64,000 bases of DNA, from positions 806,001 through 870,000 of the forward strand of contig NZ_JAUQON010000001.1 of NCBI RefSeq assembly GCF_030580955.1, given 5' to 3'. This DNA is from Hymenobacter convexus. GTDB lineage: Bacteria; Bacteroidota; Bacteroidia; Cytophagales; Hymenobacteraceae. The notes under the pieces are model-generated. The model ran no database searches. It was not told the DNA's origin and was given only the letters and a program-made list of their open reading frames with translations. This document shows positions 1 to 7,334 of this stretch, in pieces (within the stretch, counting starts at the first letter, position 1; each line of letters starts with the position of its first letter). The position numbers were made by a program, and so were the translations under genes.

Positions 1-1586
1 TCCTTGCTCACGTCATCAATCGCCGAGAGGTAGTCCCGAATGGGCTGGCCGCCCCAGTCGCCCGAAATGGCGTCGTTCCACTCGCGGCCGAAGCCGGGCA
101 GCCCGCGCCGGTTGGGCGCCACCACAATGTAGCCGTTGGCCGCCATCAGCTGGAAATTCCAGCGGTAGCTCTGGCTCTGGGTGATAGGGCTTTGCGGCCC
201 GCCCTGGCAGTAGAGCAGTGTGGGATATTTCTTGCTGGCGTCGAAATCGGGCGGGTAAACGACGTACACCTGCATCTGCTTGCCGTCGGTGGTGGCCACG
301 CGGCGGTCTTCCACCTTGCCCATTTTGATGCCGGCCAGCTCCTGCTGGTTGATGGTGGTGAGCGGCGTTTCCTTGCCGGTTTTCAGGTCGAGCCGCACGA
401 TATCGGCAAACGATGAAAGCGTGGTGCGGTTGGCCACCGCCTGGTCGCGGCCCACCAATTCAAACGCGTTGTAATTCTGCGCGCCATTGGTAATCTGGCG
501 GATTTTACCGCCCTTACTGGGCACCGAAAACAGCTGCTCGGCGCCCGTCACCACGGCCACGAAGTAGATGGTTTTTCCATCGGCGCTCCAGCGCAAGTTG
601 GCCGCGCTCAGCTCCGAGCCTTTGGTGATGTCGACGCGCTTTTTGCTGGCGAAATCGTACACCATGATGCCGTTGCGGTCCGACTCGAAGCCGGGCGTGG
701 CCATGCTCAGCCAGGCCACCTGCTTGCCATCGGGCGAGAAAGCGGGCTCGGTGTCGTAGCCGCCCAAGCCCTCGCTCAGATTCACGGTTTGGGCGTTATG
801 GATGTCGTAGAGGTAGATGTCGGAGTTCGTGCTTTCGGCCTCGGCCTTGCCCGTGAGCTTGCGGCTGGTGTAGGCAATGCGGTAGCCATCGGGCGAAAAC
901 GCCAGCTGCTCCGAGCCGCCGTCGGGCATCAGCGGCGAGTCGAATTTCTCGCCGGGCATCAGGTCCTTGCCGTAGCCTTCGGGCTTGCCATCGGCCCCGA
1001 TGGGCTGGAAGAAGACGTGGCTGGCGAGGTGGTCGTCCCACACGTTCCAGTGACGGTAGTTCAGGTCGTCAATGACTTTGGCGTCGGCCTTGGGCAGGTC
1101 CGGAAACAGGTCCAGCGTGCTCGGGCTCGACTTCACGTCCTGCGTGTAGAGGATGAAATTGGCCTTCGGCGCGTATTTCAGGTTGCTCAGGCCCTGGTCG
1201 GGGAAGTCGCTGAGCCTGGTTTTGCCGGAGCCGTCGGCACTCATCACGTAGAGCTGGTCGGTGCCGCCTTCGCCTGAGATGAACGTGAGCTTGCCATCGG
1301 GCCGCCAGTTCAGGGTGTTTTCGGAGCCGGGCGTGTCGGTGAGCTTCTTCGGCTGCCCGCTGGCCACGGGCACCGTCCAGATGTCGGCGTTGCCTTTGTT
1401 GTCGGCCACGCTGTATTTGGTCACGGTGTAGGCCACGGTTTTGCCGTCGGGCGACACCTGCATTTCGCCCAGGCGGCCCAGCTGCCAGAGCTTTTCGGGC
1501 GTGAGCACGGTGGACGGTGGGGGAGGGGTTTGGGCGGCCGCCGCGAGTGGGAGCAAAGCCAGCGCGCCAAGAAAGAGCTTGTTCAT
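1..1586 (-). CDS. S9 family peptidase (prolyl oligopeptidase type), C-terminus cut by window edge
   Basis: About 528 codons are present, running off the left edge. The start at 1586 gives a Sec signal peptide (MNKLFLGALALLPLAAAAQ), so the enzyme is probably periplasmic or outer-membrane associated. The body shows repeated WD40/TolB-like propeller blades (VSPDGKTVAYT, NWRPDGKLTFIS, FSPDGYRIAYTS, FSPDGKQVAWLS). It then enters the alpha/beta-hydrolase half (YPTLLYCQGGPQS, NGYIVVAPNRRGLPGFG). The catalytic Ser/Asp/His would lie beyond position 1 and cannot be checked. Family members cleave oligopeptides, often as dipeptidyl or acylaminoacyl peptidases. The gene is divergent from the methyltransferase at 1703. 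Confidence 0.9.
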   Translation of the reverse strand, partial: MNKLFLGALALLPLAAAAQTPPPPSTVLTPEKLWQLGRLGEMQVSPDGKTVAYTVTKYSVADNKGNADIWTVPVASGQPKKLTDTPGSENTLNWRPDGKLTFISGEGGTDQLYVMSADGSGKTRLSDFPDQGLSNLKYAPKANFILYTQDVKSSPSTLDLFPDLPKADAKVIDDLNYRHWNVWDDHLASHVFFQPIGADGKPEGYGKDLMPGEKFDSPLMPDGGSEQLAFSPDGYRIAYTSRKLTGKAEAESTNSDIYLYDIHNAQTVNLSEGLGGYDTEPAFSPDGKQVAWLSMATPGFESDRNGIMVYDFASKKRVDITKGSELSAANLRWSADGKTIYFVAVVTGAEQLFSVPSKGGKIRQITNGAQNYNAFELVGRDQAVANRTTLSSFADIVRLDLKTGKETPLTTINQQELAGIKMGKVEDRRVATTDGKQMQVYVVYPPDFDASKKYPTLLYCQGGPQSPITQSQSYRWNFQLMAANGYIVVAPNRRGLPGFGREWNDAISGDWGGQPIRDYLSAIDDVSK

Positions 1587-1702
1587 GCCCGAAAATTACG
1601 GACGGCCACCGCATCGCCGCCAAGAGAGGTGTGGCATAAAGTATATAAATTTTTACTATTTATAGATTAAGTTTATGCTGAACTCTTTTCTCTGGACTCA
1701 CC

Positions 1703-2494
1703 ATGCACACAATGACTTTCCGTTTACTGGTGGCTGCCGGCCTGTTTATGTCCGCGCTGGCGGCCCGGGCGCAGCAGCCCGCCAGCCCCGCGCCCGCCAA
1801 GCGCAGCCTGCCGCCCATTCCCGGCCTCGGGCCCGAGCCGGTGCTGCCCGCCAACCCCACCGCCGCCCAGCTAGCCGAGCACAAGCGCCTGCTGGCCGAG
1901 CGAACCCGCATTCGCTGGAACTACATCCTCACCGATTCGCTGATGCGCGCGCGCACCCTCAACGAAAAGCCCAATGCGCTGCTGGTCGAAACCGTGCAGG
2001 GCTTGGAGCCCGGCACGGCCCTCGACGCCGACATGGGCGAGGGCCGCAATGCCATCTACCTGGCCCAGATGGGCTGGCAGGTGACGGGCGTCGACGTGGC
2101 CGAAAAAGCCCTGGCTTACGCCCAGGCCCGGGCCAAAAAGCTGGGCGTGCCCCTCACCACCGAAGTGGCCGACATGGCCAAATACGACTGGGGTACCAAC
2201 AAATGGGACCTCATCGTGCTGAGCTACGCCGGTGGCCGCGACTATGCCGCCCACGTGAAAAAAGCCCTAAAACCCGGCGGCATCGTGGTGCTAGAAGCCT
2301 TCCACATGGATGCCACCGAGAAAATACAGGTGGTGGACGGCGACTACCGCGTCTTCTTCAAAACCGACGAACTGCCAAAACTTTACCAGGCCGCCGGCCT
2401 CAAAATCGTGCGCTACGAAGAACCCATCGGCACCGCCGATTTCACCAAGCAGCAACTTCGGCTGGTAAAAATGGTGGCCCAGAAACCCCAGTAG
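1703..2494 (+). CDS. Exported class I SAM-dependent methyltransferase
   Basis: 263 aa. The core is a Rossmann-type methyltransferase. Motif I is LDADMGEGRNAIYL (about residues 107-120) and the acidic strand is VTGVDVAEKAL near residue 130, as in type 11/12 (TehB/UbiE-like) methyltransferases. Motif I has ADMGEG where DxGCGEG is usual. The N-terminus (MHTMTFRLLVAAGLFMSALAARAQ) reads as a Sec signal peptide, which is odd for an enzyme needing cytoplasmic SAM. A downstream start would have to remove about 25 residues to make it cytosolic. Substrate unknown. A palindromic repeat follows at 2517. Confidence 0.8.
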   Translation: MHTMTFRLLVAAGLFMSALAARAQQPASPAPAKRSLPPIPGLGPEPVLPANPTAAQLAEHKRLLAERTRIRWNYILTDSLMRARTLNEKPNALLVETVQGLEPGTALDADMGEGRNAIYLAQMGWQVTGVDVAEKALAYAQARAKKLGVPLTTEVADMAKYDWGTNKWDLIVLSYAGGRDYAAHVKKALKPGGIVVLEAFHMDATEKIQVVDGDYRVFFKTDELPKLYQAAGLKIVRYEEPIGTADFTKQQLRLVKMVAQKPQ

Positions 2495-2516
2495 CCGATG
2501 CCGAAGAATGAGAACG

Positions 2517-2675
2517 TCATGTCGAGCTTGCCTCTGTCATCCTGAGCGGAGCGAAGGACCTTATCACGTTCGCATTAGCTGAGTTACTGCCAAATGTTCT
2601 TCGGTGAGAAGGTCTTTCGCTCCGCTCAGGATAACAGAAGGCGCACTCGAAATGTCTCGGCAAGCTCGACATGAC
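2517..2675. repeat. Long nested palindromic element (MITE/REP-like)
   Basis: The outer arms GTCATGTCGAGCTTGCC (2517-2533) and GGCAAGCTCGACATGAC (2659-2675) are perfect reverse complements. Inside them is a second pair, CCTGAGCGGAGCGAAGGACC near 2540 against GGTCTTTCGCTCCGCTCAGG near 2611, with small mismatches. The inner core GAGCGgAGCGAAG resembles the arms of the repeats at 34371, 36169 and 62975. No ORF of interest lies within it. Confidence 0.8.
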
Positions 2676-2703
2676 CGGCTAAACCCTACAACCCTTTCAA
2701 TGC

Positions 2704-2740
2704 AAAAAAGGAAGGCCCGCCAACTCAGTTGGCGAGCCTT
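2704..2740 (-). terminator. Rho-independent terminator of the small gene at 2789-2977
   Basis: Hairpin with arms CCGCCAACT and AGTTGGCGAG around a 1-base centre, extended by AAGGC/GCCTT. An A-run at 2704-2709 becomes the U-run on the minus strand. Confidence 0.6.
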
Positions 2741-2788
2741 GCTTCTGTGGGGAAACAGCCACTTGCGGGCGCATAAGCGCCGGAAAAG

Positions 2789-2977
2789 TTACTTGCTGGC
2801 CTTTTTACGGCCCGAGCCGCCGGGAAGTTTCCCGCCGCCGTCTTGTTTGTTCACCGTGGCCCAGGCGCGGGCCTCGGCTTCTTCTTCCGACAGGCCCTTC
2901 TTCTCGTAGCTTTCTTCGATGTGCTCGGCCTGGCGCTTCTGCTTGTCGGTGTATTTCGACTTATCTCCCTGTGACAT
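2789..2977 (-). CDS. Small hydrophilic conserved-type protein (62 aa)
   Basis: Highly charged 62-residue protein. The N-terminal and central part (KYTDKQKRQAEHIEESYEKK, then LSEEEAEARAWATVNK) looks helical, and a Gly/Lys-rich tail (GGGKLPGGSGRKKASK) follows. Proteins of this pattern are widespread and are sometimes labelled plasmid stabilization protein on weak grounds; no toxin partner is adjacent here. It has its own terminator at 2704-2740. I cannot assign a function. A small nucleic-acid-binding or stress protein is possible given the basic tail. Confidence 0.7.
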   Translation of the reverse strand: MSQGDKSKYTDKQKRQAEHIEESYEKKGLSEEEAEARAWATVNKQDGGGKLPGGSGRKKASK

Positions 2978-3113
2978 GGCGGTGATGGACTGAAAGGTGG
3001 AAAGGAAACGGCCCGCAGCGCCGGGCCACGCGGGTTTTTACGAAGGCCGCCGGTGAGGAGTTAGGTGGAGCTTACTATCTTCGTCCCGGTTCTGGCCATT
3101 CTAAAATCAATTC

Positions 3114-3368
3114 ATGCGCCACGTCGCCGACATTCCGCACCCCGCCGTCAAAATCACGCTGCTGGCCTGGAACGGCAAGTTTCTGCTGAAGCTGGAGCAA
3201 GGCAACCTCGAGCAAACCTATAAAGTGGCCGAGCTCGACCTGCTCACCGGCTCCGACGCCGAAGCCCGCGAGTTGCTCGACGACGAGTTTCTGGCCGCCG
3301 CCATTGCCCGCTTCCAAGCCATGCGCGCCGACCTGCAGGCCGCCTTCGACCGCCACGAGCTGCGCTAG
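3114..3368 (+). CDS. Hypothetical protein (84 aa)
   Basis: 84 residues, mostly acidic and probably alpha/beta. An N-terminal beta-rich part (AVKITLLAWNGKFLLKLEQG) is followed by helices ending AAAIARFQAMRADLQAAFDR. No signal peptide, membrane segment or cysteine. A TATCTTCG box at about 3075 lies some 30 bases upstream and is a reasonable -7 element. The stop is 28 bases before the start of the next gene, so the two could be co-transcribed. Not a family I recognise by name. Confidence 0.6.
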   Translation: MRHVADIPHPAVKITLLAWNGKFLLKLEQGNLEQTYKVAELDLLTGSDAEARELLDDEFLAAAIARFQAMRADLQAAFDRHELR

Positions 3369-3396
3369 TTGCGCCGCCCCTCACCCCACCTTTCCC

Positions 3397-4125
3397 ATGC
3401 AAAAAATCCATCTCCTCCTGCTACTCCTGGCCGGCTGGCTGGCGCCCGCCCTCGCCACGGCCCAGCTCTACGACGTGCGCCCTGGCGAGGTGAACTACAA
3501 CAAGAAAGCCCGCCCCGCCCTCAAGGTGCAGGTCGATGGCAGGGCCACCGACGTGCGCGAATTCCTGCAGGATTGGATGAAATCGAGCTACAACGTAAAA
3601 TTCAAAACCGGCGGTGTGCTGGGCATGGGCAAAAGCGACGTGCTGATGGCCAAGCAAACGCCCGCCAGCACGGTTTCGGGCAAGCTTGTCGACCTTTATG
3701 CCACCATCGTAGCCCCGTCCGATTCGGTGTCGGAAGTCATGATTTTCGGTGGGTTTGATGACAATACCTTCTTCGACCCCAGCAGCACCAAAACCGAGTA
3801 CGAAGCCCTGCGCGCCATGACGCAAAACTTCGCGGGCGCCGTACGCCTCAAGGCCTACCGCGACATGATTGCCGAAGCCGAGAAGAAGCTCAAAGCCACC
3901 GAAAAGGAAAAAGAGCGCCTCGAGAAAGAGCAGGCCGCCCTCAAAAGCAACACCGAAGCCAACTTGGCCCGCATCGAAGAGTTGAAGAAAAAGAACATCG
4001 AAAACCTGGTGCAGGCCCGCGCCGACTCCGCGGCCCAAATCAAAAACAAGGTGCTGCTCGACGACAGCCGCCTACGCCTGCAGCGCCGCCGCGACCGCCT
4101 CTCGGCCCTCGACCGCAAAAACTAG
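3397..4125 (+). CDS. Secreted coiled-coil protein of unknown function
   Basis: 242 aa from the ATG at 3397. This start gives a clear signal peptide (MQKIHLLLLLLAGWLAPALATAQ); an in-frame upstream extension back to 3304 overlaps the preceding gene and looks non-coding. After a globular middle domain (about residues 30-150), residues 155-235 form a long charged coiled coil (EAEKKLKATEKEKERLEKEQ) ending in a very basic RRRDRLSALDRKN. Likely periplasmic. It sits 26 bases before the SHOCT-domain gene. No catalytic motif seen. Confidence 0.75.
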   Translation: MQKIHLLLLLLAGWLAPALATAQLYDVRPGEVNYNKKARPALKVQVDGRATDVREFLQDWMKSSYNVKFKTGGVLGMGKSDVLMAKQTPASTVSGKLVDLYATIVAPSDSVSEVMIFGGFDDNTFFDPSSTKTEYEALRAMTQNFAGAVRLKAYRDMIAEAEKKLKATEKEKERLEKEQAALKSNTEANLARIEELKKKNIENLVQARADSAAQIKNKVLLDDSRLRLQRRRDRLSALDRKN

Positions 4126-4151
4126 CCCCGCCCCCGGCCGTATTCAGGTCC

Positions 4152-4949
4152 ATGGATAACCCCAATTCCTCGCCCCTCGACACCCTGCGCCAGCTCAAGG
4201 AAATGCTCGATGCCGGCGCCCTCACGCCCACCGAGTTCGAAGCCCTGAAGCAGCGCCTCGTGTTTCACGATGGCGCTACTGCGTCGGCAGCCCCCACTGC
4301 GCCGGCGCCGGCCGACGCTGTGCCCGAGGCCCCCGTCGTGCTGCCGCCAGCCCCGGTTGCGGAAACGCCTTCGCCGATGTTTGAAGACCTCGGTTCGGTA
4401 GCCCTGCCCGTCGAGCAACCCGCCCCAGGTTCTTTCGCGCCAGCCATCGAATCGGAGTCTGCGCCCGAAGAACCCGCTTTCATCCCGCCCGCCGTGCGCC
4501 GTGCTCTCGCAGCCGAAGGCGCGGCGGCAACTCCTGCGCTGCCTCCACCTACGGCCCCATCCCCGGGGCTTGCCGCCGCCGATGCGGGCTACGTGGCCGA
4601 CGAATTCCCCGAAGGCGCGGCCCCAGCAGCTCGCAGCCCGCTGGCGCTCATTCTGTCCATCGGCGGCTTGCTGGCCCTGCTCGGGCTGGTGCTGTACCTC
4701 TCGCTCAACCGCCAGCCCTCGGAGCGCCTGTCCAGCACCAGCCTCACGCCCGCTGATACGCTGGCCGCGCCCATCGAAACCGGCCCGCAGGCCGAGCAAA
4801 TGGTCCAGCCTGTTGCCGTGCCCGAAACCATCCGCCTAGCGCCCACCAATCCGGCCCCGGCGTTGCCGACCCGCCCCGCCCCGGTAGTACGCGACTCGGT
4901 AGTTGCGCCAGCACCTTCCTCAGTTGCCGATTCAGCTGCCAACCAATAG
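4152..4949 (+). CDS. SHOCT-domain single-pass membrane protein with Pro/Ala-rich linker
   Basis: 265 aa. Residues 8-38 (LDTLRQLKEMLDAGALTPTE...) match the short SHOCT oligomerisation helix pair usually found at protein ends. Residues 45-150 are low-complexity Ala/Pro/Glu. One hydrophobic helix (LALILSIGGLLALLGLVLYL, about residues 158-178) crosses the membrane. The C-terminal part is again Pro/Ala-rich and polar. The topology is probably cytoplasmic SHOCT, TM helix, periplasmic disordered tail. The following hairpin terminator at 5015 ends the unit. Function unknown; a scaffold or envelope-tethering role is only a guess. Confidence 0.75.
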   Translation: MDNPNSSPLDTLRQLKEMLDAGALTPTEFEALKQRLVFHDGATASAAPTAPAPADAVPEAPVVLPPAPVAETPSPMFEDLGSVALPVEQPAPGSFAPAIESESAPEEPAFIPPAVRRALAAEGAAATPALPPPTAPSPGLAAADAGYVADEFPEGAAPAARSPLALILSIGGLLALLGLVLYLSLNRQPSERLSSTSLTPADTLAAPIETGPQAEQMVQPVAVPETIRLAPTNPAPALPTRPAPVVRDSVVAPAPSSVADSAANQ

Positions 4950-5014
4950 AAGCCATTTGCCACTGCCGAGGTTGAGCTGATTTGTCTCAACACGCGCATC
5001 TAACGGCCGTATGT

Positions 5015-5048
5015 AAAGCCTCAACCTATTCAGGTTGGGGCTTTTTCC
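5015..5048 (+). terminator. Rho-independent terminator
   Basis: AAGCCTCAACCT and AGGTTGGGGCTT pair across the loop ATTC, followed by a T-rich tract. It ends the 3114-4949 gene group and lies just ahead of the lipoprotein gene at 5071. Confidence 0.85.
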
Positions 5049-5070
5049 TTTCTATTACATCTGTTCTTTT

Positions 5071-6267
5071 ATGTTTGCTCACCGACTTTTCACCCTTGGC
5101 AGTGCCGCCGCGCTGGCGGCTGCTAGCTTGCTGGGCAGCTGTTCGTCGCCCTCCGGCAATGCCGACACAGCTGCTAACGGCGCTGCTGGGGCTGCCACCG
5201 CCGATTCATCAACGGCTAATTCAGCTGTTACTCCCACCAACTCGCCCCTCCAAGTCGTGGCCGAATTTAACGACCCTCAGATGGTGGGCGTGGCCGTGGC
5301 GCCCGGCGGGCAGGTGTTCGCCTGCTTTCCGCGCTGGGACTGGAATCCGTCGTTCCCCATCGCTAAAGTCGGCTCGAACAGCACCCTCACGCCCTATCCC
5401 AACGCCAGCTGGTGCACTTGGAACGACTCCGTAAAATCGGAGCCGCTCAAGCACTGGATTTGCCCGCAAAGTGTGTTCGCCGATAAGTCCGGTATGGTCT
5501 GGGTGCTCGACCCGGCTTCGCCCGGCCTGAAATTTACCGTGCCCGGCGGCCCCAAGCTGGTCAAAACCGACCCCAAAACCGGCCAGGTTCTGCTCACCAT
5601 TCCCTTCTCGGAGAGCGTAGCCCCGCGCAAGTCCTACCTCAACGACGTGCGCATCGACCTGCAGAACAACTACGCTTACATGACCGAATCGGGGATAGGC
5701 GCCTTGGTTGTCACCGATTTGAAAACGCTGAAATCGCGTCGCCTGCTGGCTAACCATCCGTCTACCAAAGCCGTGAAAGGCCTTGTCATCAAAGCCGAAG
5801 GCCACCCCATGCTCGACCTGCAGGGCAAACCCGCCCAGTTCAACGCCGACGGCATCGCTTTGAGCACCGACAACGCCTACCTCTACTACTGCCCACTCAC
5901 CGGCCACACCCTCTACCGCATCAAAACCGCTGCCCTGCGCGACGCCGCCCTTACGGAAGCTCAACTGGGCCAGCAGGTCGAAACCGTGGGCGAAATTCCC
6001 GGCACCGACGGCCTCGAAATCGACGCTGCCAACAACGTCTACCTCACGTCCTTCGAGCAAAGTGCCCTACTGCGCCGCACCCCGGCCGGCAAAATCGAAA
6101 CCTTGGTGAAGGACCCCGGCCTGCAATGGCCCGATACCTACAGCTTCGGCGCCGACGGCACGCTGTACGTCACCAATTCCGCCATCCACAAAACCCCCAA
6201 CTGGAATAAAGGCGTCGGTCAGCCCCGCCAGCCCTTCCGCATCTTCAAAATGGCCCTGCCCAAATAG
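5071..6267 (+). CDS. Yellow/major royal jelly (MRJP)-family lipoprotein
   Basis: 398 aa from the ATG at 5071, which begins a lipoprotein signal ending LAAASLLGSC (lipobox Cys about residue 27). An upstream in-frame start at 5035 would lie in the terminator. The rest is a beta-propeller of the MRJP/yellow type. Typical signatures are MVGVAVAPGGQVFACFPRW, CPQSVFADKSGMVWVLD, SYLNDVRIDLQNNYAYMTES, ADGIALSTDNAYLYYCPLTG and a C-terminal QWPDTYSFGADGTLYVTNS. Bacterial members resemble SMP-30/lactonase propellers; the substrate is unknown. It is expected to be anchored in the outer or inner membrane, facing the periplasm or the surface. Terminated at 6286-6320. Confidence 0.85.
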   Translation: MFAHRLFTLGSAAALAAASLLGSCSSPSGNADTAANGAAGAATADSSTANSAVTPTNSPLQVVAEFNDPQMVGVAVAPGGQVFACFPRWDWNPSFPIAKVGSNSTLTPYPNASWCTWNDSVKSEPLKHWICPQSVFADKSGMVWVLDPASPGLKFTVPGGPKLVKTDPKTGQVLLTIPFSESVAPRKSYLNDVRIDLQNNYAYMTESGIGALVVTDLKTLKSRRLLANHPSTKAVKGLVIKAEGHPMLDLQGKPAQFNADGIALSTDNAYLYYCPLTGHTLYRIKTAALRDAALTEAQLGQQVETVGEIPGTDGLEIDAANNVYLTSFEQSALLRRTPAGKIETLVKDPGLQWPDTYSFGADGTLYVTNSAIHKTPNWNKGVGQPRQPFRIFKMALPK

Positions 6268-6285
6268 GCATGGCCACCTGCCAAA

Positions 6286-6320
6286 CAAAAAAGCCGCTCC
6301 ATTATGGAGCGGCTTTTTTG
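6286..6320. terminator. Bidirectional hairpin terminator
   Basis: AAAAAAGCCGCTCC, loop ATTA, GGAGCGGCTTTTTT. It has A and T runs on both sides and lies between two convergent genes (5071-6267 + and 6364-6888 -), so it can serve both. Confidence 0.9.
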
Positions 6321-6363
6321 TTGTGCTTATATGATTGATAATAAGTTATAAAGAAGGCGACGC

Positions 6364-6888
6364 TTACAACTGCGCGACCTTTTGAATCTTTACGCCCTTG
6401 GTGAAAATGTCGAGTTTCTCGCTTGGGTGCGCCAGAATGTCCATGCAGTGGCGGTGGCGGCGGTTCATGGTGTCGTGCACCGTATAAACGCCATCAAGCT
6501 CGGGCGAGATGCCGCGGACGCGCACCTTGTCGCCGTAGTCAAAAATGCCGCCCCATTGCTTCAGCAAGTCTCGGGAAAGCGCCATCCAGTGCTTTTTGGT
6601 CCCGTAGTGGCGTTTAATGCGGGAGTTGTCGGCCGTTACAAAAGGCTCGTCGTCCGTTTGGCTGGGCACCGCTTCGTATATCGTGGCCGTCACGGTATAG
6701 GTAAGGCTGCGGGCTGCTGTTTTTTTCGCTTTCGCTGCGCCCGCCAGCGCTACGCGGCGGCTTTCTCCCCGGGATGCGATAAACGCGTGCATTCCGGATA
6801 CTGTGTTGAGTGGAGCAGCGCTGAAAAGAGGCGCTGCAAGTGTAGAAACTGCTAAGAATGCTTCTATAAATAGCCGTGCATTATACAT
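6364..6888 (-). CDS. 3D / RlpA-like double-psi beta-barrel secreted protein
   Basis: 174 aa with an N-terminal hydrophobic signal (LFIEAFLAVSTLAAPLFSAAP). The C-terminal half carries the 3D-type barrel: TVTATIYEAVPSQTDDEPFV, then DKVRVRGISPELDGVYTVHD, then RHRHCMDIL. The DGVYTVHDTMNRR and xxMDIL segments are where the conserved aspartates of 3D/MltA/RlpA-like barrels sit. Such domains act on or bind peptidoglycan. Length is normal for the small Bacteroidota members. It is transcribed away from odhA, with a 390-base AT-rich gap upstream. Confidence 0.75.
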   Translation of the reverse strand: MYNARLFIEAFLAVSTLAAPLFSAAPLNTVSGMHAFIASRGESRRVALAGAAKAKKTAARSLTYTVTATIYEAVPSQTDDEPFVTADNSRIKRHYGTKKHWMALSRDLLKQWGGIFDYGDKVRVRGISPELDGVYTVHDTMNRRHRHCMDILAHPSEKLDIFTKGVKIQKVAQL

Positions 6889-7278
6889 CTAATATGGGTT
6901 CATCCAGCCGCCATTCCAGCCCGGCAGTATAGGCAAAACCCTGCTTTCTAGGCAAGGGGGAAAAGTAGAACGGGAAAAGGCAGCTATAAGTTTGCTAAAA
7001 ATAAATTATCCAATTGCTAAAGGCTTTAGAAGGGGCTAAGGGTACATATATAGTAAAAACTTTATAGAAAAAGCACGAGTTAGCTATCCAGTTCCGAACT
7101 AGGGCTGCTACTCAAGGCAGCTTTCAGTCCTGACCAGTTGGTCGTGATACGCGTAAGAGCAAATCCGTACATCCCGCGAAATGTGATAAATTGACCACGC
7201 AAGCACCTCATTTAGTAAGATGAGTGCGAATGAATTTGGTTGATTGTCAATTTTATTCGTGAAACCGAATGTAGGTTT
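6889..7278. other. AT-rich intergenic region between divergent genes
   Basis: About 390 bases without a credible gene. It must hold the promoter of the 3D-domain gene (minus strand) and upstream control of odhA. I see short direct repeats of GCTAAA near 7000-7020 and the small dyad TTGA-ttg-TCAA near 7240, but no hairpin terminator, tRNA or strong operator. Confidence 0.4.
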
Positions 7279-7307
7279 TTGGCTGTGTATGAAGCCACTT
7301 ACATTTG
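7279..7307 (+). promoter_or_regulatory. Bacteroidota-type promoter of odhA
   Basis: TTG at 7279-7281 (inside TTTTTGG), an 18-base spacer, and TACATTTG at 7300-7307, an exact TAnnTTTG -7 box. The predicted transcript start near 7314 lies between the box and the ATG at 7335, which supports that start over an in-frame one at 7305 that would overlap the promoter. Confidence 0.6.
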
Positions 7308-7334
7308 TGTAGCCTTACCCAAGCTCCTTTATCC

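Noticed and set aside
1675-2511. Overlapping 278-residue frame in the methyltransferase gene
   Set aside because: Arg/Pro-rich shadow frame of a GC-rich gene; the 1703 frame has signal peptide and SAM motifs.
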